NCBI GenBank assembly: GCA_905213875.1
Contig: CAJMJN010000034.1
Location: forward strand, 1-11,643
DNA length: 11,643 bases
Origin: an uncultured Clostridium sp.
GTDB taxonomy: Bacteria; Bacillota; Clostridia; TANB77; CAG-508
Direction: 5' to 3'
Of the stretch, positions 5,499 to 11,611 are shown piece after piece. A program made the position numbers and the translations under genes. Below the pieces are notes generated by a model. It was given only the letters and a program-made list of their open reading frames with translations, ran no database searches and was not told the DNA's origin. Positions within the stretch are counted from its first letter, which is position 1. Each line of letters starts with the position of its first letter.

Positions 5499-6212
5499 AT
5501 GAATAAAATTTTTAAGAATAAAATATTTTTGTTACTTATGTTTTCGGTTTTATTTGTATTGGCTTTTAATTGTAACTCTTTCGCTGTTAGTAGCACTTGT
5601 AGTTTTACTGATGATGAAATAGGGCATAGTGTTACTATTAAAAATCTTCCTGAAGAAGTTTCTGATTATGAGTATATGGTTTTAGGTAAGAATATTACTA
5701 AGTGGGATGATGGTTCAGGTTGTTATGGAGTATTTATTTTTTTATCTAATTTTCCAATTTATACAGATGAATCCGGTGAATATCTTGTTAATAGTAATGT
5801 AGGCGAAGGTGGTAAATATTTAAGGTTGTTTTGCTATCCTTATTATAATTCAAAAGTTGCTTTAGATTTAAGTAAAACACCTAAAGAGTTTGATTTTTCT
5901 ACTGACCCAAATTCTAATTGTTCTGCTGGAGTTGTTCGTGATGGTCACATTAAGTATTCTAGTAGTGGTTTGTCTCCTTCTCGTGATTTATTGTATTCTA
6001 ATTGCGATATTTTAGTTGAAGGCACAGATAAAGTGGTTTTTCAGGGAGCTCCGCGAGCCCAGGTGGAGCCACTGATGGAAATAACACAAGTGGAGGAAAT
6101 ACAACCGGTGGTAGCGAAGATAGTGGATCTAGTTCTTCCAGCGTGCTTGATAATATTTGGAACGCTATTAGTTCTATACCTGATAAAATCAAAGAACTTG
6201 TTACAAGTGTAA
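5499..6212 (+). CDS. pIII-like adsorption protein, frame-0 product with membrane anchor
   Basis: The ATG lies 7 nt after GTGAGG. The frame-0 product has 237 aa: a signal peptide (residues 1-29, probable cut after NSFA), a secreted domain to about residue 180 with several Cys (possible disulfides), and a C-terminal membrane helix (IVDLVLPACLIIFGTLLVLYL) followed by KSK. Signal peptide, external domain and anchor match a phage pIII/adsorption protein. From about 6042 a second frame (-1) codes a Gly/Ser linker and a further C-terminal domain to 6895, so these 171 nt appear to code in two frames. In this overlap frame 0 uses GTG, CCG, GCG and CTG codons rare elsewhere, whereas the -1 frame is more typical. 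Frame 0 may therefore be a short isoform or the result of a one-base deletion. Confidence 0.8.
   Translation: MNKIFKNKIFLLLMFSVLFVLAFNCNSFAVSSTCSFTDDEIGHSVTIKNLPEEVSDYEYMVLGKNITKWDDGSGCYGVFIFLSNFPIYTDESGEYLVNSNVGEGGKYLRLFCYPYYNSKVALDLSKTPKEFDFSTDPNSNCSAGVVRDGHIKYSSSGLSPSRDLLYSNCDILVEGTDKVVFQGAPRAQVEPLMEITQVEEIQPVVAKIVDLVLPACLIIFGTLLVLYLIKSKNLLQV
6036..6069 (+). other. Candidate -1 frameshift site in the pIII-like gene
   Basis: Frame-0 codons GTT TTT CAG contain a five-T run (6037-6041), and stepping back one base enters the linker frame. Six bases later GCTCC (6048-6052) can pair with GGAGC (6065-6069), and the local sequence is unusually GC-rich, as expected for a frameshift-stimulating stem. 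The heptamer G GTT TTT is not a canonical X XXY YYZ site. A simple loss of one T in the homopolymer explains the data equally well. Confidence 0.5.
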
Positions 6213-6895
6213 ATGATTTCTTCTCTAATTTCTGGGAAGGATTTAAACAAGGCTTTAGTGATACTCTTGATGGAATAGGTAAGTTTTTTGATAATTTAGG
6301 AACTAATCTGGGCAATTGGTTTACTGATGTTGGAAATTGGTTTTCTGACTTAGGTTCTAGTATAGGTCAATTTTTTAGTGATTTATGGACTAATTTAAGT
6401 GGTTCTTTAGGTGATATCTTTAAAGTTATTGGAGATATATTTTCTTGGATAGGAAATTTCTTTTCAGCTTTGTTAGATTTTGTTTATCATATATTTATTC
6501 CTACTGATGAACAATGGAATAATATTAAAGAAGATTATCGAGATTTAGGTACTACTTTTAATAATCATATACCATTTGTTGGTCTATTTTCTGATGAACT
6601 TGAAAAGGCTAAACAAGTTGTCTATAATGAGGATTTTTTAAACATTAAATTTGATAGTTGGTCTTTTAATTTAGGTGTCATTAAATATTCTACACCTGAA
6701 ATACAATTCGATAAAGTTGTTAAAGCTTATGAACCATATCGAATGACAGTTCGTAGCTTTTTAACACTTATTGTATATGCTTTAATTGTTGTATATATCA
6801 TAAAATATGCTTTGAATTATGGTCATACTGAAGGAAATTCTCAAGTAATAGATGGTCAAACAAGCTTTTTTGATAAAGGAGGAGATAGTAAATGA
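6041..6895 (+). CDS. pIII-like protein, C-terminal part in the -1 frame
   Basis: This frame opens after a TAA at 6029-6031 and has no ATG before residue Met in YRMTVRSF. The only earlier start codon is a GTG at 6143 without a ribosome binding site, so it needs fusion to the frame above. Joined at the T run, the product is 465 aa: signal peptide and N-domain (1-181), a 34-residue Gly/Ser/Thr/Asn linker (182-215), and a long region of aromatic/amphipathic repeats (FFSNFWEGFKQGF, NWFTDVGNWFSDLG). IFIPTDEQW follows, then a membrane helix (FLTLIVYALIVVYIIKYAL) near the end. Linker plus C-terminal anchor is the pIII plan. The stop overlaps the next ATG (ATGA). Confidence 0.8.
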   Translation, partial: SGSSASPGGATDGNNTSGGNTTGGSEDSGSSSSSVLDNIWNAISSIPDKIKELVTSVNDFFSNFWEGFKQGFSDTLDGIGKFFDNLGTNLGNWFTDVGNWFSDLGSSIGQFFSDLWTNLSGSLGDIFKVIGDIFSWIGNFFSALLDFVYHIFIPTDEQWNNIKEDYRDLGTTFNNHIPFVGLFSDELEKAKQVVYNEDFLNIKFDSWSFNLGVIKYSTPEIQFDKVVKAYEPYRMTVRSFLTLIVYALIVVYIIKYALNYGHTEGNSQVIDGQTSFFDKGGDSK

Positions 6896-7137
6896 TAGTT
6901 TATTTATTACTACAAGGATTTGATACTATATTATTCTTTGTTGTTTCTCTGTTTCCTACTTTAGAAACTCCTGTTTATATTGTTGAAGCTTTGCCACAGA
7001 TTTTACGTACGGTTATGGGATTTAATTTATATCTTCCAGTATATGAAGGTATAATTGGTATTATTTTATGTATTGGCTTTACTGTTGGATTTAGATGTTT
7101 TAGTATTATTGCCAGTAAAATTGGTTTGTCAGTTTAA
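6892..7137 (+). CDS. pVI-like minor coat/membrane protein
   Basis: This 81-aa hydrophobic protein is coupled to the pIII-like gene by an ATGA overlap and preceded by AAAGGAGGAG. It has two probable membrane segments, about residues 2-21 (VYLLLQGFDTILFFVVSLF) and 54-75 (GIIGIILCIGFTVGFRCFSI), separated by a short loop. In filamentous phages pVI is a small, very hydrophobic protein encoded between gene III and gene I; size, position and character fit. No sequence motif proves the assignment. Confidence 0.7.
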   Translation: MIVYLLLQGFDTILFFVVSLFPTLETPVYIVEALPQILRTVMGFNLYLPVYEGIIGIILCIGFTVGFRCFSIIASKIGLSV

Positions 7138-7155
7138 ATTTAATTTTTCTTTAAT

Positions 7156-7182
7156 GTCTGTACGACTTTATGTCGTACAGAC
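7156..7182 (+). repeat. Perfect 11-bp hairpin upstream of the Zot gene
   Basis: GTCTGTACGAC (7156-7166) and GTCGTACAGAC (7172-7182) pair perfectly around a 5-nt loop. No T run follows, so termination is unlikely. It ends directly before the GGAAAGGA used by the Zot gene. Possible roles are mRNA processing, translational control, or a ssDNA structure such as a packaging signal. Confidence 0.65.
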
Positions 7183-7196
7183 GGAAAGGAATAACA

Positions 7197-8078
7197 ATGG
7201 TTAATATAATAGTATTTATTTTATTTTGTATTTTTTTATTTCTAGACGTTATTACGTTTGGTTTTTTACATGGTCTTATAATAAATTTCTTCAAGTCATT
7301 GCCACTTATTATAAGAGATCTTCATAGAAGAGATAAAGGTGTATTTCGTGGTTTTGGATTTTGGTGTTTTTGTGGTTTAGGTGGTTCTGGAAAAACACTT
7401 TCTATCGTTCAATACCTTTTAAATGTTCAAAGGAAATATCCACATGTTAAGGTTTTAACTAATTTTAACTATAAATATCGTGATGGAGATATTACATCAT
7501 GGCATGATTTGTTGGAAACAGAAAATATAAATATATATGAAATTACAGAAGAAGAATATAATAAACGAATGAGATGGGGTCAAAAACATGTTTTTATGTG
7601 TTTAGATGATAATAATAGTATTATTTATAAAAAAAGGATAAATGATGGTGTTATATTCGGATTCGATGAAATTCATTTAACATTTGAAAGTACAAATTGG
7701 CAAGATGCACCAGGTAACCTTTTAGATTATATTTCCCAACAAAGGAAATTTCATAAACAAATATTGGGAAGTTCTCAAGTATTTACTAGAATTGATAAGA
7801 AACTAAGAGAACAAACTAATTTTGTTATTGAATGTAAGTCTTTACTTGGTCGTTTAGTTATTAATAGTTATTATAAAACTGTTGAGTATATAAGTAATGG
7901 TGAAAAGATGGATAAAGGACAGCATAAAAGGAAAGTTCATCGTAGACGTTCCTATGTTGCTTTTGATAGTATTCGTAATGCTTATGATACTGAACAGATA
8001 ATGAAAGAATTAAATAAGTCTAAGAGTAAAGAAAGTGTACTAGTAGACTTAATAAAGAAAGTAGGAGGTAATGAATAA
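7197..8078 (+). CDS. zot: Zot/pI-family phage assembly ATPase
   Basis: The 293-aa product has a Walker A, GLGGSGKT (residues 60-67), preceded by an aromatic beta strand (FGFWCFC). A Walker B-type strand, VIFGFDEIHL (Asp157-Glu158), follows, and QQRKFHKQILGSSQVFTRID matches the region after Walker B in Zot/pI proteins, which drive extrusion of filamentous virions. The frame is open from 7170, but that start lies inside a hairpin. GGAAAGGA (7183-7190) selects the ATG at 7197. An N-terminal membrane segment (about 3-32) followed by basic residues (RDLHRRDK) puts the ATPase and C-terminus in the cytosol. M13 pI instead has its membrane segment after the ATPase and a periplasmic tail that contacts the secretin; neither exists here. 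Confidence 0.9.
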   Translation: MVNIIVFILFCIFLFLDVITFGFLHGLIINFFKSLPLIIRDLHRRDKGVFRGFGFWCFCGLGGSGKTLSIVQYLLNVQRKYPHVKVLTNFNYKYRDGDITSWHDLLETENINIYEITEEEYNKRMRWGQKHVFMCLDDNNSIIYKKRINDGVIFGFDEIHLTFESTNWQDAPGNLLDYISQQRKFHKQILGSSQVFTRIDKKLREQTNFVIECKSLLGRLVINSYYKTVEYISNGEKMDKGQHKRKVHRRRSYVAFDSIRNAYDTEQIMKELNKSKSKESVLVDLIKKVGGNE

Positions 8079-8263
8079 TGAAACATAGAGTTATTCATTT
8101 ATTAAGTGATGAAGATATTAGTTATATATTAACAGGTTTAAGAGTTCTAGGTAATAAATATATGGAACAAGATAGTACAGAAGATGTTACACTAGTTAAT
8201 ATTTTATTTAATAAAATAGATGGTTGTTCTGATATAGGAGTGATAAGTAATGAACGTATTTAA
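8078..8263 (+). CDS. Small soluble protein of unknown function
   Basis: This 61-aa protein is translationally coupled to the Zot gene (TAATG overlap) with GGAGG 11-15 nt upstream. It is polar and predicted mostly helical (VIHLLSDEDISYILTGLRVL), with no membrane segment and no motif I recognise. Its tight coupling suggests a role with the assembly ATPase or in phage regulation, but nothing in the sequence decides this. Confidence 0.65.
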   Translation: MKHRVIHLLSDEDISYILTGLRVLGNKYMEQDSTEDVTLVNILFNKIDGCSDIGVISNERI

Positions 8264-8492
8264 AAGGAAAAAGTTAATTAATTTTTTAGATAATATTGAA
8301 AATAAACAATTAATTGTATGGTTTTTAACATTATGTAGCTATGTAATATTGTTTGTTCTTTTTCATAATAGTTTTGTACTTTTATTTGGATATTTTGCAT
8401 GCTTTTTAGTATATAGCAAATTATATGACTTTATACTAGAAAAAATAAAAATATCTTTTAAAGAAAATAATGCTAACAGTGATATGCTCTGA
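8250..8492 (+). CDS. Small two-span membrane protein of unknown function
   Basis: This 80-aa protein overlaps the previous gene by 14 nt and has AGGAG upstream. The basic N-terminus (MNVFKRKK) is cytosolic by the positive-inside rule. Two membrane segments follow at about 23-40 (LIVWFLTLCSYVILFVLF) and 42-60 (SFVLLFGYFACFLVYSKLY), then a charged tail. It could be an assembly cofactor or a superinfection-immunity protein. No family is recognised. Confidence 0.65.
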   Translation: MNVFKRKKLINFLDNIENKQLIVWFLTLCSYVILFVLFHNSFVLLFGYFACFLVYSKLYDFILEKIKISFKENNANSDML

Positions 8493-8496
8493 TATG

Positions 8497-8574
8497 CGGG
8501 GGCAGAGATTAGAAGAACGTAGTTCTTCATCTCTGAAGGGGGATAGCCCCCTATAAACAAGGCAAACGCCGTTT
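8497..8574. other. GC-rich hairpin cluster: candidate replication origin or packaging signal
   Basis: In a very AT-rich element this block holds consecutive inverted repeats. AGAGAT-GAAGAAC (8504-8518, 2-nt bulge) pairs with GTTCTTC-ATCTCT (8522-8534). AGGGGG (8537-8542) pairs with CCCCCT (8547-8552) around ATAG. GGC/GCC flanked by AAAC/GTTT pairs at 8555-8574. GGGGGC (8498-8503) can alternatively pair with GCCCCC (8546-8551), enclosing the first hairpin. Rolling-circle origins and filamentous packaging signals are hairpins of this kind, and the Rep gene lies shortly downstream. Direct proof of a nick site is absent. Confidence 0.55.
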
Positions 8575-8600
8575 GAGTGAGAAAGGAGTAGTTATTTATT

Positions 8601-8732
8601 ATGGTTGAGCATTTAGTATTAGTTTTTATGTCTTTTGTAATTTCTGTTGTGCCAGTAATTAATTTTTTACAATTACAACAAATTATAAAAATTTTGGACA
8701 AGGGCACAGATAAAAACAAAGTACAAAAATAA
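8601..8732 (+). CDS. 43-aa single-span membrane peptide
   Basis: ATG at 8601 follows AAAGGAG (8583-8588) at a rather long 12-nt spacing. The peptide has one membrane helix, residues 4-23 (HLVLVFMSFVISVVPVINFL), then a polar, Lys-rich tail ending DKNKVQK. Size and layout resemble pVII/pIX-type or regulatory phage peptides. It is flanked by the hairpin cluster upstream and a hairpin (8735-8759) directly after its stop. Function unknown. Confidence 0.55.
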   Translation: MVEHLVLVFMSFVISVVPVINFLQLQQIIKILDKGTDKNKVQK

Positions 8733-8734
8733 AA

Positions 8735-8759
8735 ATACCGCTATTCTAACAAGCGGTAT
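8735..8759 (+). terminator. Hairpin after the small membrane peptide (possible terminator)
   Basis: ATACCGCT (8735-8742) and AGCGGTAT (8752-8759) form a perfect 8-bp stem with a 9-nt loop. Only AAAG follows, not a T run, so it is a poor rightward terminator. Leftward it is followed by a TTTTTATTTTTG-like run and would fit a terminator there. A smaller hairpin, TGTCA/TGACA (8765-8778), follows. Confidence 0.4.
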
Positions 8760-8765
8760 AAAGTG

Positions 8766-8891
8766 TCATATTTGACATACTAAAAAGGGGTGAAATTGGC
8801 ATTAATCTATTGTGGCTGTAAGCTTTAGCCCTGGTTTACATTTAGATTATGGAAAATGTCGTATTTTTTATCAATTTTGGAGGTAAAAAAT
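8766..8891 (+). promoter_or_regulatory. Leader/control region of the Rep gene
   Basis: About 125 nt without a gene. It contains TTGACA (8772-8777), a possible -35 whose best -10 is poorly spaced, and a weak hairpin GGCT/AGCC (8813-8829). The Rep ribosome binding site GGAGGT (8879-8884) closes it. I see no confident promoter; Rep may be read from the upstream operon. Confidence 0.3.
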
Positions 8892-9791
8892 ATGTATGAT
8901 AATTTGAAAATTTATTATAAAAAAGAAGAATCTAACAATATGATATATTCAATTGATAAAATTAGATTAAAAACTTATATAAGTTATTCTGAATTTTCTG
9001 AAGTAGAATTTTTGATTAATTCTTCGTATAAGGATAAAATAAAGAGATTTTGGATAAGTGATAGAGTAATGTGCTTTCATTATAATTATGCTTTAGAATT
9101 TGAGGAATATGGTTGTTATATTGCATTTATGCATAATAATGAAGGTGTAAATTATAATAGAAATGATTTAAAATATAATTTTACTATTGAATTTAACCCT
9201 AATAAGGCTAAACAACATGAATTTGTAATGCATATTTTAAATAAATTTGGAAATTGGTTACTTAGGTCATTTGATTTGGCAATAGATATTCCAATAAATA
9301 TTTTAGATTTGATTTTTGATATAGGGAAGAGAAGGAAGGTTCAAACTATAAGTTATGGTGGGGACAATGTTACTTATAACTTTGGAAAAAATGATGGTAG
9401 GGTTAAAATTTATAATAAGAAAAGGGAAAAGGATTTGCCAATTGTAGGAGATTTAACTAGAGTTGAGATATCACGCGAGTTTGATGATTTTTCTTTAGCA
9501 AAAACTAAATTATTTACATTTGATAAATCTTTTTTTCCTATTTTGTATTTGAATCAATATATATTTACTTTTTCTGATTTAAGCAGAGATAAAACAACAA
9601 TGGCATTATTATATGCAGTGCAATCCGGTTATCCAATTAAAAGTTTAAGTAGAAGTTATAAAAATAAGATTCAAAAATTATTAGAAGGTGGCTCTGCAGT
9701 AAAGTTTAATAATAAAGCTGTTGAATCAGTTTTTCAACAATTAATATATTCATATTTTGTAAGAAGAGATTCTAAACAATTATTTTTATAA
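8892..9791 (+). CDS. Rolling-circle replication initiator (Rep_trans-like)
   Basis: The 299-aa product ends its catalytic region with the pattern typical of Rep_trans/phage-plasmid initiators: SYGGDNVTYNFGKNDGRVKIYNKKRE followed after a short gap by TRVEISREFD (shown in parts: GGDNVTYNFG, RVKIYNKK, TRVEIS). The Tyr in KIYNKK is the likely nicking nucleophile by family analogy. The first half (WLLRSFDLAIDI) gives the strand with acidic metal-site candidates. GGAGGT (8879-8884) selects the ATG at 8892 rather than the in-frame ATG at 8856. No helicase domain is present. It would nick the element's double-strand origin to start ssDNA production. It ends before a terminator hairpin. Confidence 0.85.
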   Translation: MYDNLKIYYKKEESNNMIYSIDKIRLKTYISYSEFSEVEFLINSSYKDKIKRFWISDRVMCFHYNYALEFEEYGCYIAFMHNNEGVNYNRNDLKYNFTIEFNPNKAKQHEFVMHILNKFGNWLLRSFDLAIDIPINILDLIFDIGKRRKVQTISYGGDNVTYNFGKNDGRVKIYNKKREKDLPIVGDLTRVEISREFDDFSLAKTKLFTFDKSFFPILYLNQYIFTFSDLSRDKTTMALLYAVQSGYPIKSLSRSYKNKIQKLLEGGSAVKFNNKAVESVFQQLIYSYFVRRDSKQLFL

Positions 9792-9797
9792 AAAAGT

Positions 9798-9828
9798 AAA
9801 GGGGAAGAGCTTATGCTTTTCTCTTTTA
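9798..9828 (+). terminator. Terminator of the Rep gene
   Basis: AAAGGGGAAGAGC (9798-9810) can pair with GCTTTTCTCTTT (9815-9826) over a TTAT loop, including several G-T pairs, and is followed by TATATA. It stands just after the Rep stop, at the right end of the element. Confidence 0.6.
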
Positions 9829-9837
9829 TATATCATT

Positions 9838-9860
9838 AACATTGCGCAAAATCAAAGTTT
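9838..9860 (+). repeat. Right copy of the 23-nt direct repeat (candidate attR)
   Basis: It matches 4004-4026 with one mismatch. It overlaps a perfect palindrome, GCGCAAAA (9844-9851), TCAAAG, TTTTGCGC (9858-9865), an unusual GC/AT hairpin for this region. Both copies have AAAAAGGAATA nearby (left of the left copy, right of the right copy). No integrase gene lies between the repeats, so a host recombinase would be needed. Confidence 0.5.
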
Positions 9861-9865
9861 TGCGC

Positions 9866-10567
9866 AAAAAGGAATAGGAACAAAATATAAAACCATACAT
9901 ATATGGTCCTACCCGCAAAATCTTGCTAGTCCTTGTTATTACTACTATTTAAGCTATTTATTTTAACAACAAACTATATTACTTTCTTATAAAACTCTCT
10001 TAAATTCGATTCTGAAGCCTCATTATTTTTAATTATTCTTGGTTGGATTTTTTTTCATTATTGTAACCACATATTTTAAAAAATTTATATAACTTTAGAT
10101 TATTTTTATCAAAATTTCACAAATCCCCATATTTCAATATTTTACTCAATTATTCAAACAACAAGTTATATGCCTAAAAAATAAAAACGCCTTAAAATCG
10201 ATTCTCGTGTGTCGCTTTTTTAGCCTTTTTCGAGCATTTTTAATAAATGCCTAAAAATCAGCATTTCTACTAAAAATTATATAATAAACACTAGATTTAT
10301 AAATTAGCATATTTAATCATAAACATATAACTTGTTTAATTAAATATAAAAATGTCTTAAAATTGATTTTGATACGTTCAATATATAAAATTATATTATG
10401 AATTAATAGTCTAAATTTATATAATATTTTTATAAGTAATTATAAAATTTTATAATAATTTTTATTTACAAACATAATTAACAAATGTTAGATTTTAGAA
10501 TTATTTATAAAAATTCAAATTTATAAAATTTCAAAATTTAAAATCTAAAATTTCTAAAATAATTTTT
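9866..10567. other. AT-rich non-coding region with repeats right of the element
   Basis: No gene is supported across about 700 nt. It holds three imperfect direct copies of a 23-nt motif with core CTTAAAWTYGATTYT (9991-10013, 10183-10205, 10348-10370). A perfect 13-bp inverted repeat, AACAAGTTATATG (10160-10172) and its complement (10324-10336), is also present. Nested GCATTT/AAATGC hairpins (10234-10266) are bracketed by TTTTTAG (10216-10222) and CTAAAAA (10251-10257). From about 10380 to 10560 it is almost pure A/T. It may be a decayed phage or plasmid origin, or an intergenic region of the host. Confidence 0.55.
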
Positions 10568-10645
10568 TCAAAAATTTTTGTTATTTTTCAAATCATTTTT
10601 ATCTCTAATTATTACATTTTCTGGAGTATACTCATAATTTAACAT
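10568..10645 (-). pseudogene. 25-codon leftward mini-ORF with strong RBS (probable gene remnant)
   Basis: GGAGGT stands 7 nt before an ATG at 10645, and 25 codons follow (MLNYEYTPENVIIRDKNDLK, then a Lys/Asn/Phe tail) before TGA. It lies 17 nt after the RhuM-Fic stop on the same strand, so it looks like the next gene of that operon, truncated soon after its start. The sequence beyond is near-random A/T. A real short peptide cannot be excluded. Confidence 0.4.
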
Positions 10646-10662
10646 ATTGTTTACCTCCAATT

Positions 10663-11611
10663 TTATTCATTATTCAAAAAATTCATCACTAAATCTATAA
10701 TTACTTCTTTTTCCTTTGGATTCGATTCAGCAATTAATAAAGTAAGAGCCGTTAATGTATTATTATCAATTACTTGTTTACCGTTTTTATATAATATTCC
10801 GTAAAAATTTAGAAAATATATAAACAAAGTTGCTGCAATTCTTTTATTGCCATCTGCAAATACATGATTTTTTACTATTAAATATAAGAAATTTGCTCCT
10901 TTTTCTTCTATACTCTTGTAAATATCTTGTCCGTGCAAAACTTTGATAAATATTTCCAATAATTGATTCTAAGCCTTTATCTCTTTCAACAGCAAAAAGT
11001 GAACTTTCTTCATTGAATCTTAATTTATTAATTATATTTATACATTCTTGGTATTTAATTTTCCTATCGTCTATATTTCCTTCAATTTTCTTTAAAGTTC
11101 TATGATCATAATCATCTAATAAGTCTAATGCTTTTGAATATCCTCCAATTACTTTTAATATTTCTTTTGCATCATTTCCTTCTAGTCTTTCATCAATACG
11201 ATTAGCAATATCTATTAATTTTATAGTTTTTTCCAAATATTCTAATCTTTTTTGATTTACTGCATAACCTTTTAGCATGTAATCTTTTAATACACTAGTA
11301 GCCCATTTTCTAAATAAAATACCATTTTGTGATTTTACACGATACCCTACAGAAATTATCATATCTAGATTATAATAATTAGTTGGTTTATCAGCAAATT
11401 CGGAATTTCCGAATTTAGTCATAGTTTCTTTTTCTATTAATTCACCTTCTTTATATACATTTTTAATATGCTCATTAATAGTAGATTTTGCTTTTCCAAA
11501 CAATTTTGACATTTGCTCTTGCGTAAGCCACACCGTTTCATCTTTTAAGTTTACTTCTAATTTTACTCCTTGGTTTTCAAATAAAATAATTTCATTCTTT
11601 TTTTCGTCCAT
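10663..11611 (-). pseudogene. rhuM: RhuM-family protein with C-terminal Fic/Doc domain, frameshifted
   Basis: The ATG at 11611 has AAAGGA 9-10 nt upstream. The first frame gives the RhuM domain: VWLTQEQMSKLFGKAKSTIN (DNA-binding-like), YYNLDMIISVGYRV and LFRKWATSVLKDYMLKGYAVN. At residue 225 (NIYQSF) the expected continuation GQDIYKSIEEKGANFLYLIV moves to the +1 frame, carrying the Fic/Doc motif HVFADGNKR (10866-10840) to a stop at 10663. One extra base near 10936-10940, at a run of four Ts on the coding strand, explains this. Restored length is 315 aa, close to typical RhuM-Fic proteins. RhuM-Fic proteins often sit near restriction or defence genes and may AMPylate or phosphorylate targets; their exact role is unsettled. 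The break may be real or a sequencing error. Confidence 0.85.

Noticed and set aside
5998..6315. Leftward frames opposite the pIII-like overlap
   Set aside because: Open only because of the GC-rich linker on the other strand; no start signal and Pro/Leu/Ser-rich artefact sequence.
8363..8719. Leftward 118-codon frame opposite the small phage genes
   Set aside because: It runs antisense across two coding regions and the hairpin cluster, and has no ribosome binding site.
9991..10370. CRISPR array
   Set aside because: Only three diverged repeats at irregular spacing of 165-193 nt, and no cas genes; not a CRISPR.
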